Shown: piece by piece, positions 1 to 8,526 of the stretch
Position numbering within the stretch: the first letter of the stretch is position 1
Layout: the number at the start of each line of letters is the position of its first letter
Origin: VXNE01 sp965208745
GTDB taxonomy: Bacteria; Pseudomonadota; Gammaproteobacteria; Pseudomonadales; Azotimanducaceae
Assembly: GCA_965208745.1 (NCBI GenBank)
Contig: CBDBPN010000004.1
Location: 3,286,001 to 3,350,000, forward strand
DNA length: 64,000 nt
Reading direction: 5' to 3'
Position numbers and translations under genes: made by a program
Notes under the pieces: model-generated
Database searches by the model: none
Told to the model about the DNA's origin: nothing
Seen by the model: only the letters and a program-made list of their open reading frames with translations

Positions 1-130
1 CCCAGGATTGGTCGGACGCTGCGTCGATGGCCGTTGCCGTCCCCGTCATGCCGGAACCTCCGTGGTCTGCTCCCAGAAACACCATACGCTATACGCGGCT
101 ATCGCTGGCTGCAAGCCGTGGTTGCGGCCC

Positions 131-152
131 GGGTGCACGTCAGATTTGTTGG
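131..152. repeat. left terminal inverted repeat of the ISKra4 element
   Basis: Pairs with 1964-1985 read in reverse complement. Only positions 10 and 13 of the 22 differ. It starts GGGTGCACG and ends TTTGTTGG. Confidence 0.85.
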
Positions 153-209
153 CGATGCAGAGGGATGGCGGTGTCGCGCCGGTATCTGTAATATCATAAG
201 GTTTACAGT

Positions 210-611
210 TTGACGGGAGGTGCAACCGCGCGCATGGCCGAGAACATTGAGGAACTGCAACGACGCCGCGACGCCCTGCTCGGCGAGTTCACGACGGTGG
301 GCGAGCTGCGCCCCGGTTCGCTCGTCGAGATGACCCGCAAGTGCGGCAAGCCGACCTGCCACTGTGCCCGCGAGGGCGATCCGGGCCACCCCGGCTGGGC
401 GCTCATGCGCCGAGTCGGCGGCAAGACGGTGACGCGGGGGGTGCCGCGTGCCGCGCTGCAGGAGACGCGCGCGCAGATCGCCGAGCGCAAGCGTTTCAAG
501 GCTTTGTGCGGGCACTTCGTGGAGGCCAACGAGGAACTGTGCCGGGCCCGCCTCAAGGCCGGCCGGGACGCGGGGCGGGACGCCAAAAAAGGGGGCTCCG
601 CGAGACGCTGA
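210..611 (+). CDS. upstream ORF of the ISKra4 element (DUF6788-like, orfA)
   Basis: A 133-codon ORF; the better start is probably the ATG at 234, giving MAENIEELQ. It is a short basic protein with a Cys-containing stretch (KCGKPTCHC) typical of the small protein encoded at the front of two-frame ISKra4 elements. The final codons run through six A followed by five G (585-595), where the reading frame of the transposase (-1) opens. The product is therefore likely made both alone and as the N-terminal part of a frameshift fusion. Its exact biochemical role is not known to me; Cys/His spacing suggests metal or nucleic-acid binding. Confidence 0.7.
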   Translation: MTGGATARMAENIEELQRRRDALLGEFTTVGELRPGSLVEMTRKCGKPTCHCAREGDPGHPGWALMRRVGGKTVTRGVPRAALQETRAQIAERKRFKALCGHFVEANEELCRARLKAGRDAGRDAKKGGSARR

Positions 612-1960
612 CGGCGATCTTCGCGGCCGACCTCGCCGCCGAGGTCGAGGCGCTGTTCGGCGCCGGCGCGGCGGACGCTGGCGACCTCGGGGCGCTGGAG
701 ACGACGGTGCGGCGCCACACGCTCGGCTTCGCGGCGCGGCTGGTCGAGGGGCACCTGAACGCCGACTGCGGCGACCATGCCGGGCCGCACCTGCCGTGCG
801 CCGGCTGCGGCGGCTTCGCCGCGTACGCCGGCCGGCGCGCGAAGACCGTCACCACGGTGCTCGGCGCGATGCGTCTGCAACGCGCCTACCACCACTGCGC
901 CGCGTGCCACGCGGGCCACTGTCCGCGCGACCGCGGCCTCGGCATCGAGGGCACCATGCTGTCGCCCGGCGTGGTGCGCATGATCGGTCTGGCGGCGGCG
1001 CGCACCAGCTTCGCGGAGACCGGCGCGCTGCTGTACGACCTGGCCGGCCTGAACGTCGACGCCAAGCAGGCGGAACGCACCGCGGAGGCGCTCGGCCGCG
1101 AAGTCGCGACCGACGAACGCGACACCGTCACGCCGGAGCCGGGCCGCGCGCCGACCATGTACCTGGGCATGGACGGCACCGCCGTGCCGGTGCGCAAGGC
1201 GGAACTGGCCGGCCGCCCCGGCAAGCAGGCCGACGGCACCGCGAAGACGCGCGAGGTCAAGTTGGTCACGGTGTGGGCCGCGGCCATGGACGCGCACGGC
1301 CACGAACTCCCCGCGCGGGCGGCCGGCTCGGTGTCCTACTCCGCCGCCGTCGAAAGCGCCGCCAGCCGCGACACCGACCCCGAGCCGTCGGCGTTCGCGC
1401 AACGCGTCGCGCGCGAGGCGCGCCGCCGCGGCTTCCACCACGCCAGGCGCCAGGTGGTGATCGGCGACGGCGCGCCGTGGATCTGGAACATCGCCGACGA
1501 ACACTTCCCCGACGCCATCCAGATCGTCGACCTGTTCCACGCCAGGCAGCACCTGTGGGACGTCGCCAAGGCCATCTACGGACCCGGCACCGACATGGCC
1601 GAGCGCTGGGCCAAGCGCCGCCAGGAGGAACTCGAGGACGGCCGCCTCGGCGCCCTCCTGCGCGCGCTGCGGCGCCACGCCGGCCACGACGACGCGCGCC
1701 GCCGCATCGACTACCTCCGCCGCAACCGCCACCGCATGCGCCACCCCAAGTTCCGCGCCATGAACCTGTGCGTCGCCTCCGGCGTCGTCGAGGCCGGCTG
1801 CAAGCACGTCGTCGCAACTCGCTTCAAGCGCCCCGGCATGCACTGGTCCGTCGCCGGCGTCAACGCCATGGCCGCCTTGCGCTGCGCCGTCCTCAGCAAC
1901 CGCTTCGACGACTTCTGGCGACGACTCTTCCGCCGACAACGCAACCTCCGCGCCGCCTAA
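587..1960 (+). CDS. ISKra4-family transposase (DDE), expressed by -1 frameshift
   Basis: The main transposase frame has a plausible catalytic triad: Asp in YLGMDGTAVPV, Asp in VIGDGAPWIWN and Glu in SGVVEAGCKHV, the last followed by the family-typical RFKRPGMHWS. A Cys cluster near the N-terminus (CAGCGG, then CAACHAGHC) resembles a zinc-binding domain. No good start codon precedes the conserved region in this frame. The frame opens through the A6G5 run at 585-595 that ends orfA, so a -1 ribosomal or transcriptional slippage producing an OrfA-OrfB fusion is the likeliest expression route. The coordinate given is the first codon after the slip. The stop lies 3 bp before the right end of the element. 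Confidence 0.8.
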   Translation, partial: KRGLRETLTAIFAADLAAEVEALFGAGAADAGDLGALETTVRRHTLGFAARLVEGHLNADCGDHAGPHLPCAGCGGFAAYAGRRAKTVTTVLGAMRLQRAYHHCAACHAGHCPRDRGLGIEGTMLSPGVVRMIGLAAARTSFAETGALLYDLAGLNVDAKQAERTAEALGREVATDERDTVTPEPGRAPTMYLGMDGTAVPVRKAELAGRPGKQADGTAKTREVKLVTVWAAAMDAHGHELPARAAGSVSYSAAVESAASRDTDPEPSAFAQRVAREARRRGFHHARRQVVIGDGAPWIWNIADEHFPDAIQIVDLFHARQHLWDVAKAIYGPGTDMAERWAKRRQEELEDGRLGALLRALRRHAGHDDARRRIDYLRRNRHRMRHPKFRAMNLCVASGVVEAGCKHVVATRFKRPGMHWSVAGVNAMAALRCAVLSNRFDDFWRRLFRRQRNLRAA

Positions 1961-1963
1961 AAT

Positions 1964-1985
1964 CCAACAAATTTGTCGTGCACCC
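1964..1985. repeat. right terminal inverted repeat of the ISKra4 element
   Basis: Reverse complement of 131-152 with two mismatches. It lies 3 bp after the transposase stop codon and is followed directly by the right copy of the TTGCGGCC target duplication (1986-1993). Confidence 0.85.
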
Positions 1986-1996
1986 TTGCGGCCGTG

Positions 1997-2398
1997 TCAG
2001 TCCGGAGGATCGACCACGACCGTCCTGAAGTCCGCCGGCGCCACGACCTCCAGCACCTCGAAGTCATCGGACACCGCGATCTCCCGGTGCGGAATCCCCG
2101 GGCGCTGGTTGATGCAGTCGCCCTTCCGGATGGTCCGCTCGCCCACGTCCGCATACTCGAACGTGGCCCAGCCGTTCAGCACGTAGACCATCTGGAACGT
2201 GCAGTCGTGGATGTGCCACTGCTGCACGGCGTCGGACTCGGCGCGGCCGTTCGCCCGGATCACGTGGGCGACGTAGTCGCCGTTCGTCGCGTCCGTGACG
2301 CCGAGGTCGCGGTAGTCGAAGATCCGGCGCAGGCCCTCGGTCCACTGCGCGTCGGCGGCGCTGTCGATGTTGAAGCGCCAGTCGGTTGCGGTCTGCAT
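1997..2398 (-). CDS. cupin-domain protein
   Basis: 133 aa, one small beta-barrel cupin domain. The first metal-binding motif appears around HIHDCTFQMVYVLNG and the second around GDCINQRPGIPHRE, giving His/His/His-type ligands. The C-terminus (EVLEVVAPADFRT) is typical of stand-alone cupins that bind small ligands or act as isomerases or dioxygenases; no specific reaction can be assigned. The gene ends 3 bp from the target duplication of the ISKra4 element, so the IS landed just downstream of its stop and left it intact. Its start faces away from the carboxylesterase relic. Confidence 0.8.
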   Translation of the reverse strand: MQTATDWRFNIDSAADAQWTEGLRRIFDYRDLGVTDATNGDYVAHVIRANGRAESDAVQQWHIHDCTFQMVYVLNGWATFEYADVGERTIRKGDCINQRPGIPHREIAVSDDFEVLEVVAPADFRTVVVDPPD

Positions 2399-2438
2399 GG
2401 GCGTCCCTCCTGTCGGTGCGGCGCGTTGCCGAACACTA

Positions 2439-3316
2439 TACCGCCCTGCGGTGCGCTGGGTCCGCGACCACTTCGCCGCGTTCGGCGGCGGGGCCGGCGA
2501 CGCCGGCTACCTGCTGTTCGCACCCCAGGCCCGGGGTCTGTTCCACCGGATGATCTCCCAGAGCGGCGGTTGGCCGGCGGATCGTCGCAGGACCCTGGCG
2601 GAGTCCGAAGCGGAGGGCGAGCGGTTCCTTTCGGGCGCCGGGATCGGAAGCATCGAGGAACTGCGGTCCGTCCCGGCGGAGCGGCTGCTCCTCCTTGCGG
2701 CGGAGCATTTCACGCGCAGTTTCGACGACCCGACCGTGGACGGCTGGTTGCTCCCCGCGCCCGCGCCCCAGTTGCTGGCGGACGAGCGCTTCGCGGCGGT
2801 GCCGACGATGTTCGGCAGCGACGCGCACGAGGACCAGGCCATGATCGATCCGGAGGGGATGACCGAGTCCGCCTGGCAAGCCGCTTTCGCCGCACTCCCC
2901 GATCCCGGGGCGGTTCGGGAACGCCTGGCGGAGCTTCCCGTCGCGGATCGACCGGCCGCGTTCGGGGCCGGCATGTTCCACTGCCCGACCCTCCGGTTCG
3001 CGGACGCGGTCGCGGCAGCCGGCGTGCCCACCTGGGTGTATCGCTTCTCCGTGTGCGCCCTGGCGATCCCGGGGTCGGCGCCTGCCACGGCGCGGAGATC
3101 CCCTACGTCTTCGACACCCACGACGCCTGGCCGCCCACCGACGCGGACGACCGGGCGCTGACGCGCCGCATGATGGACTACTGGGTGGACTTCGCGCGCG
3201 GGGGCGATCCGAACGGTGGGTTCCTGCCGGCGTGGCGCGCCGGGGGCGAGGCGCTGATGCTCGACCGGAACGCGCGGGCGGAGCCGCTGGACAGGTCGCT
3301 CTGCAGCTGGCTGTGA
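2439..3316 (+). pseudogene. carboxylesterase type B relic lacking the nucleophile elbow
   Basis: Recognisable carboxylesterase sequence starts abruptly at RWVRDHFAAFGG; about 150 upstream residues are absent. Family members continue with a GESAG nucleophile elbow, then a stretch ending in RGLFHRMISQSG. Here FGG is followed by only a few residues before YLLFAPQARGLFHR, so the catalytic Ser has been deleted. A second lesion near 3060-3090 moves the rest into another frame, where HGAEIPYVF (with the usual catalytic His) and the C-terminal WVDFARGGDPN segment are readable up to 3316. Three lesions make this a dead gene. The remaining parts are still highly similar to the family, so inactivation need not be ancient. 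Confidence 0.8.
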
Positions 3317-3390
3317 CCACGGCCGAGCCGGAGTAGACGCTTCGTCTGGCGATCCGTTACGCTGCCTGCGATAGCCGGGGGAGCGTATAC

Positions 3391-5001
3391 GTGGCGGAAG
3401 CGGCGGCGGGCAAGACGGAGGTGGGCGGCGGCTACGCCAAGTATGTGACCGGCGTGCTGGTCATCGTCTATGTCTTCAACTTCATCGACCGGCAGATCGT
3501 CACGATCCTCGCGGAGGAGATCAAGGCGGACCTCGGCATTTCCGACGCGCAGATCGGCTTCCTCTACGGTACGGCCTTCGCGGTCTTCTACGCGCTCTTC
3601 GGCATCCCCCTCGGGAAGCTTGCCGACAGCTGGACGCGCAAGAACCTGATCTCGATCGGTCTCGGCTTCTGGAGCCTGATGACCGCGCTTTCCGGTACCG
3701 CGCGGAGCTTCTTCTCGCTTGCGGCCTACCGCGTGGGCGTCGGGATCGGGGAGGCAAGCGCCTCGCCGGCGGCGTTCTCGATGCTGTCCGACTACTTTCC
3801 GCCACGGCTGCGCGCCACGGTGCTGGCGATCTATTCGAGCGGCATCTACATCGGCGCCGGCATCGGCATCTTCATCGGCGGCTGGATCGTCGACAGCTGG
3901 AATGCCGCGTATCCGGATCCGGCCATGGCGCCGTTCGGCATCAAGGGGTGGCAGGCCGCCTACTTCGCGGTCGGGCTGCCGGGAATCCTGATGGCGATCT
4001 GGGTGTACACGCTGCGCGAGCCGCGGCGGGGCCAGAGCGAAGGCCTCGTGACCGAAGAGCACCCGCACCCGTTCCGGGAGACCTGGAAGGAGCTGATGTC
4101 GGTCCTGCCGCCGATGACCCTCGTGACGTTGACCAGGGCCGGGGGCGGACGGCGCGTAATCACGCGCAACCTGATCGGGGCCGCGCTCATCGCGTTGGCG
4201 GCATGGGGCCTCATCGTGCTGACCGGCGACCCGGAACAGTGGATCGCGCTGGGGATTGGCTCTTACGCGGCCTTTTCCTGGGTGCAGGCGCTCGGGCTCC
4301 GCGATCCGGCGACGTTCGCGATGATGTTCCGCAGCCGCGCCTTCATATATGCGAGCCTCGGCTTTCCACTGATCTCCCCGGTCACCTATGCGTTCGGCGC
4401 ATGGGCACCGCCGTTCTTCATCCGCGTGCACGACGTGAACGTGGCCGACGCGGGCATGATCCTCGGGGTGTCCTACGCGATCGCGGGATGGCTCGGGATC
4501 ACGCTGGGCGGGATCGCCTCGGACAGGTTCAAGTCGCGCACCGGCAATGCACGGGTCTGGGTGGGCATCGTGTCCGTGGCGGTGAGCGCCCCCATGACGC
4601 TGGCCATGGTGCTGACGGACAGCGTCATCGCGGCCTACGTGCTCAACTTCATCGTCAGCATCTTCGCGGCCTGCTGGGTGGGCGCCGCCGCGAGCACGGT
4701 GAACGACCTCGTCATGCCGAGGATGCGCGCCATTGCCTCGGCGTACTACATCCTCATGGCGACCGTCGGTCTGGCCATCGGTCCGTACATGGTCGGGGAG
4801 GTCAGCGACGTCCTGGCGTCGACGGGCATGGACCTGGGTGAATCGCTGCGCTACAGCCTGATGCTGTCGGTCGGACTGCTCGCCTTCCCGGCGGTGTTCC
4901 TGACGCTCCTGCTGCGCCACCTCGTCCCGGACGAGGCCTCGCGGCTCGAGCGCGCCCGGGCGGCGGGCGAACCGGTGGAGGAGCGGGTGGAGACGGGTTG
5001 A
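3391..5001 (+). CDS. MFS transporter, spinster-like
   Basis: 536 aa with about twelve hydrophobic segments. The first half carries a clear major facilitator signature: FNFIDRQIVTILAEEIKADLG in TM1, then GKLADSWTRKN between TM2 and TM3. This N-terminal pattern is typical of spinster-like carriers in marine Proteobacteria, often next to catabolic genes. The central loop is long (about residues 225-300) and includes two extra hydrophobic stretches. The start is GTG at 3391, with GGGGGAGCG about 7 bp upstream. Substrate cannot be predicted; lipids, organic acids or aromatic compounds are all reported in the superfamily. Confidence 0.85.
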   Translation: MAEAAAGKTEVGGGYAKYVTGVLVIVYVFNFIDRQIVTILAEEIKADLGISDAQIGFLYGTAFAVFYALFGIPLGKLADSWTRKNLISIGLGFWSLMTALSGTARSFFSLAAYRVGVGIGEASASPAAFSMLSDYFPPRLRATVLAIYSSGIYIGAGIGIFIGGWIVDSWNAAYPDPAMAPFGIKGWQAAYFAVGLPGILMAIWVYTLREPRRGQSEGLVTEEHPHPFRETWKELMSVLPPMTLVTLTRAGGGRRVITRNLIGAALIALAAWGLIVLTGDPEQWIALGIGSYAAFSWVQALGLRDPATFAMMFRSRAFIYASLGFPLISPVTYAFGAWAPPFFIRVHDVNVADAGMILGVSYAIAGWLGITLGGIASDRFKSRTGNARVWVGIVSVAVSAPMTLAMVLTDSVIAAYVLNFIVSIFAACWVGAAASTVNDLVMPRMRAIASAYYILMATVGLAIGPYMVGEVSDVLASTGMDLGESLRYSLMLSVGLLAFPAVFLTLLLRHLVPDEASRLERARAAGEPVEERVETG

Positions 5002-5163
5002 AGCAGGCCCCCTGGGCGTGGGCGCGTTGCTGTTTTCGAGAACGCCCGTGCCGTGTGTCGAACCACTTGACATCGCCCGTGTCGGCAATGCCCGTGTACC
5101 GGGCCATTCTCAGCTTCGCTCTTTGTGCTCCATTCGGAAGGAGCGTGGCTTCGGCCATGTTCG

Positions 5164-5649
5164 ATGTTGGTGATGCTCTGGAACTCGGCTACTCTGGGCG
5201 TTGTATTTGCGCTGCTCGCCTTTGACTCGACAGCGGAGGAGGTGTCACAGGAAGAAGCTCTATCTCTCTTGAACGAGGTTAGGCGGTCGTTTGCCACAGG
5301 TGATCTCGAAGGGAGTTGGACCGCCTACCGGCAGTTTTTCTGGGAAGTGCCTCCGGCCCAGGCGGACTGGTACCTCCTGAGCCATTGCAGGACGTGCCCC
5401 AACATTCAAATGCTCGCGTCCGTATTGGGGAAAGACACAGGAGACCTCGATTTCTACGACCGCGTCTGTCCCCGGCAAGAGTCGGGCGCGCGGAGCAGGG
5501 GTTGGATCTCCGACGAGCTACTCGAGTTGCTATTCCGCAAGAGTTCGGTGCTAAGAGACAGTCCCGGAAGCGCTCCCGAGAAGGGGCAGTTGCGTATGCA
5601 GTACTTCTATGTTCGGTCTCTGGGAGACGTAATGCCGTGGGCAACGGTC
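5164..5649 (+). pseudogene. two-lobed DTG protease family, copy 1: truncated to the N-terminal domain
   Basis: From an ATG with a following hydrophobic stretch (a probable signal peptide), this encodes only the family's N-terminal domain: SFATGDLEGSWTAYRQFF, a CRTCP motif, DLDFYDRVCPRQESGAR and a LLELLFRK helix. It then stops resembling the family at LGDVMPWATVG, exactly before the first protease lobe. The sequence passes straight into a 36-bp piece of the HlyD gene (5650-5685) and the frame closes at 5766. A GTG at 5145, homologous to the start of copy 3 and preceded by GGAAGGAG, is out of frame here by one base. The copy is therefore a recombination remnant, though an exported N-domain could still be made. 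Confidence 0.7.
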
Positions 5650-5685
5650 GGAAGGCGACATCGTCGAGCTCGGAGACGTGCTCTA
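5650..5685 (+). repeat. 36-bp exact copy of an internal HlyD segment
   Basis: Positions 5650-5685 are identical to 7276-7311 inside the HlyD-like gene, the stretch encoding EGDIVELGDVL. It marks the junction where protease copy 1 was joined to a scrap of an adaptor gene after loss of everything between them. The exact identity implies recent origin or gene conversion. Confidence 0.85.
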
Positions 5686-5744
5686 GTAACGTCAACTGGC
5701 GCCAGCCGAAGTCGGGTTCGTACGGTTGGGCCTGTTGGTCGCGC

Positions 5745-6974
5745 GTGTACGCACGACTGCGGGTAGGTCGTAGGGTCACGGCTTCGGCTATCCTCTTGGC
5801 ACGTCTGCGCGCCCGAGGGCTTGTCCTTGCTCTCGTGTTGCTGCCGTGGCCGGACGCGCGAGGCGAACTACGGGGCGAACGTGAGACACTGCAGGCACTC
5901 TTGTACGAAGTCACGCAGACCTATGGGCGCGGTGATCTGGAGGGGAGTTGGGCGGCGTACCGGCGATTCCTGATGGACGTGCCGCCGGGTCATGCTGATT
6001 GGTTACTCCTTACCCATTGCAGGTCGTGTCCGAGCGTGCAGGAGCTTACCTCGATTCTCGGAAGGACGGCTGCTGACTTGGACTTCTTCGATAACGTCTG
6101 CCCGCGGCAGCCGTCAGGTGCACGTCCCAGGGGGTGGATTTGCGACCAGCTCATCGAACTGCTCTATCGTAAGCAGTCGCTGCTCGGGGAACGACCCGAT
6201 GGGGGGCTCGGGAAGTGGCGGCTTCGGCTGCATCGCTTTTATTTTCGGTCCGAGGGAGACTTGCGGCCATGGGTAACGGCGGGTTGGAGAGACGGCGTCT
6301 GGGGAGACTCGGGCTTGTTTTGGATCGTCGACACTGGGGCACACACGACGGTCGTGGACCAAGCAGTCGTTGAGGGTCTGACTAGGCAGGGACGACTGAG
6401 CGGTCTAGTGGAGCGCCTCGGCACGTCAAGAGAAGTACACGGTCCGTACGGAAGAGCATGGCTGCGTGACGCGTTGGTGCACGAGTTTTCGGTTGGACGG
6501 TTTCGAGTGGGAAGCATGGCTGCTGCAGTTGCACAACTGGACGTTTCGGCGGTCGGTATGAACGTCCTATTGCGCTTTCCGGCAGTGTGCTTTTCCTGGG
6601 AGTCACAAGTGCTGCATCTTGGCGACCTAGGGCCGTGCACCGAGGGCATAACGTCTCTCGGCGCCCGACTTTCGGGATCCTCGCCTGTCCTTGAGTTGGT
6701 GACCGGTGCCTCGGAACGGACGCGCGTGCTGGTAGACACCGGGAGCCGTGAGACCTACTGCGGCCCCGGGATGGAGCGGTCGCCCGGTCAGCTACTCCGC
6801 TTTGGCGACCACGAGGACATGTGGCTGTCGTGTGGAGACAAAGACGCGGCGTTTCTTCGAGACGGAATGTGGTACGAGGCCATAACGGGTATGGATACCC
6901 TGTCCAGGTTTGACGCCTTCGGCTGGCGCCTGCACCCGTTCACGATGTACTTCGTGGCCAAGGCGGACCGCTGA
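5745..6974 (+). CDS. secreted two-lobed retropepsin-like aspartic protease, copy 2
   Basis: About 409 aa from the chosen GTG; the true start is uncertain. An N-terminal Arg-rich segment plus a hydrophobic core suggests a signal peptide. A helical N-domain follows, with GDLEGSWAAYRRF, HCRSCPS and VCPRQPSGARPRGWICDQL. Two retropepsin-like lobes follow: WIVDTGAHTTVV (Asp at about residue 196) with VGMNVLLRFPAVCF, then VLVDTGSRETYC (Asp about 331) with TGMDTLSRFDAFGW. The pattern DTG then GM-x-x-L-x-RF occurs once per lobe, so one chain can form the two-Asp active site that retroviral proteases make as dimers. The next gene is an HlyD adaptor. A role in processing the neighbouring exported peptide is inference. 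Confidence 0.65.
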   Translation: MYARLRVGRRVTASAILLARLRARGLVLALVLLPWPDARGELRGERETLQALLYEVTQTYGRGDLEGSWAAYRRFLMDVPPGHADWLLLTHCRSCPSVQELTSILGRTAADLDFFDNVCPRQPSGARPRGWICDQLIELLYRKQSLLGERPDGGLGKWRLRLHRFYFRSEGDLRPWVTAGWRDGVWGDSGLFWIVDTGAHTTVVDQAVVEGLTRQGRLSGLVERLGTSREVHGPYGRAWLRDALVHEFSVGRFRVGSMAAAVAQLDVSAVGMNVLLRFPAVCFSWESQVLHLGDLGPCTEGITSLGARLSGSSPVLELVTGASERTRVLVDTGSRETYCGPGMERSPGQLLRFGDHEDMWLSCGDKDAAFLRDGMWYEAITGMDTLSRFDAFGWRLHPFTMYFVAKADR

Positions 6975-7045
6975 ACGCCGCGGGACCGACCGGTCCCGGC
7001 GGGCGGAGAGCTGCGGAGACCGAACCCGGGCTTTTCCGCGAGGAA

Positions 7046-8167
7046 GTGCTGTCGCGTCTGGCACGGGGCCTTTGGCCCGCTCCGCTCCTGTCGAGGCCGC
7101 TCTCGGGGCTGCTGCTCGCCTCGCTCGTCCTCCTGGCGGCCGTCTCCGTCATCGTGTTCGCCGCCTCGTTTCCGTTCGCGAGGAAGGAACGCGCGGCCGG
7201 CCATCTCACGCCGGCGTCCGGCTGGTCCCGGGTCAGCGCCCGGACCTTCGGGGTGGTGCGCGCAAGGCATGTCGAGGAAGGCGACATCGTCGAGCTCGGA
7301 GACGTGCTCTACGCCTTCGCATCCGGCGCGGGCCTCGACGAGAGGCTCTCGGTGGAGGGCAAGCTGCTGCGGGACATCGCGGCGCGACGAGAAACCTTGC
7401 AGGCACGCCTGGGGGCGATCGACGCGCAGATTGAGAACGACCGAGCGATGCACCGGGATCAACGCGCATCGCTGCAGGTGCAGGTCGGGCACGTCGAGGC
7501 GGAAGTCGAGGCGCGTGAAGCGGGGCTCGCCGTGGCGCGGACGCAGTACGGCGTGGGGCAGCGGCTGCGGGCCTCCAACGCGCTCTCGGAGTCCGCGCTG
7601 CTGGAGTTGGTGGACAGGACGCAGTCTCGGGCTGCCTTGGTGGCCTCCAAGCGGCGCGAGCTTGCGGAGCTGCGCGCGGTGCTGGACAGCCAGCAGGCGC
7701 AGCTCACCCGTCGCGAGCTCGAGCGGGAGGAGGCGCGCGCCGGCGTCGAGGAACAACTGCTCGGACTTGCCATGGAGGAGTCACGCATCCAGGTGCGTGA
7801 CGCCGGCGGCGTTCTGGCGCCGCGCGCCGGCAGGGTGGTGTCCGTGCGGGCGGATGAGGGGGACTGGGTTCGGCCGGGCGACGCACTGCTCGACGTCGTG
7901 CCGGACGCCTATCGCCTCGAGGGCCGGCTGTTCGCGCGTTCAAGCGCCATGGGTTCGATCCGGGTGGGCCAGAACGTGCGTATCTACCTCGATGCGTTTC
8001 CGTATGAGCGCTACGGTGCCCAGATCGGTCGTGTGCTGGCCGTGTCGGAGACCACGGTCGGGCCGCGGGCCGAGTTCGCGCCCGACGGGCCGGTGCGCAT
8101 CGACGTTGGGTTCCCGGCGGCTTCGTCCTGTCGGCTACGCAGCGCCGGTCGCTGCGGCCGGGAATGA
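7046..8167 (+). CDS. HlyD/RaxA-type periplasmic adaptor, copy 1 (C-terminus frameshifted)
   Basis: A membrane-fusion protein for type I peptide export: N-terminal LFREEVL segment, one transmembrane helix (about residues 16-38 from the GTG), a split lipoyl domain (EEGDIVELGDVL and RADEGDWVRPGDALL), a long coiled coil between them and a beta-barrel region. A one-base loss near 8116 diverts the frame; the proper C-terminus, including RPGMTVSAEMVRDH, continues in another frame to about 8235. The coding character extends upstream of the GTG: codons from 6971 are conserved in frame with copy 2, mostly through synonymous changes. Translation may therefore begin at a CTG overlapping the protease stop. 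Partner of a C39 ABC exporter. Confidence 0.75.
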   Translation: MLSRLARGLWPAPLLSRPLSGLLLASLVLLAAVSVIVFAASFPFARKERAAGHLTPASGWSRVSARTFGVVRARHVEEGDIVELGDVLYAFASGAGLDERLSVEGKLLRDIAARRETLQARLGAIDAQIENDRAMHRDQRASLQVQVGHVEAEVEAREAGLAVARTQYGVGQRLRASNALSESALLELVDRTQSRAALVASKRRELAELRAVLDSQQAQLTRRELEREEARAGVEEQLLGLAMEESRIQVRDAGGVLAPRAGRVVSVRADEGDWVRPGDALLDVVPDAYRLEGRLFARSSAMGSIRVGQNVRIYLDAFPYERYGAQIGRVLAVSETTVGPRAEFAPDGPVRIDVGFPAASSCRLRSAGRCGRE

Positions 8168-8271
8168 CGGTTTCGGCCGAGATGGTGCGCGACCACGCGA
8201 CATTGGTCGACTGGCTGATCGAGCCGCTCCAGGGGCGCCCCGGCGTCTCTGAGCGTCGGGGCAACGTCGCG

Positions 8272-8372
8272 GGTTCCTGCGTTCCACGGCCACCGCGACA
8301 CGATGCGTGGGTATCGGTCGCGCTTCCGCGTCTCGCAGCGGGGCGCCACCCTCACGGATCTGCAGCGCTCGG
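8272..8372 (+). pseudogene. C39 peptidase fragment
   Basis: About 100 bp nearly identical to the start of the C39 peptidase domain at 10382-10480 (encoding FHG-RDTMRGYRSRFR). It begins after the position of the catalytic Cys and stops being similar after DLQR. This is all that remains of an exporter gene that presumably followed HlyD copy 1; the precursor peptide gene lies 155 bp downstream. Confidence 0.75.
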
Positions 8373-8526
8373 TGGGGCGGGGAAGCGCCTGCGGAGATAC
8401 TTGACATCGCCGGTTCATTGGCTCATTGGGTCATGGTGAGCGTGGCGCCGGGGCGTGCTCGCGCCCCGGGCCAGGAAAGCCGACGCGAGTCGGACTGAAC
8501 CAATAGTCAGCAAAGGATGATTTTTC

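Larger units (their letters stand above)
130..1985 (+). mobile_element. ISKra4-family insertion sequence, complete with ends
   Basis: A self-contained element of about 1.86 kb. Its 22-bp ends (131-152 and, inverted, 1964-1985) match at 20 of 22 positions and begin GGGTGCACG. The 8-bp sequence TTGCGGCC occurs immediately outside on both sides (122-129 and 1986-1993), which is the expected target-site duplication. Inside lie two overlapping reading frames: a small upstream ORF and a large DDE transposase, the two-frame layout seen in part of the ISKra4 family. Both ends and both frames look intact, so the copy may be recent and mobile. Base 130 (C) lies between the left duplication and the left repeat and has no counterpart on the right. 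Confidence 0.85.

Noticed and set aside
1..121. Short ORFs at the window edge left of the IS
   Set aside because: No recognisable protein sequence; region too short to interpret.
203..1939. 578-codon reverse ORF across the ISKra4 transposase
   Set aside because: High-GC shadow of the forward transposase; Arg/Ala/Gly-rich without motifs.
5065..5077. Shared ACTTGACATCGCC before protease copy 1 and at 8399-8411 before the peptide gene
   Set aside because: TTGACA would be a perfect -35, but neither site has an acceptable -10 at 16-18 bp, so a promoter call is not supported.
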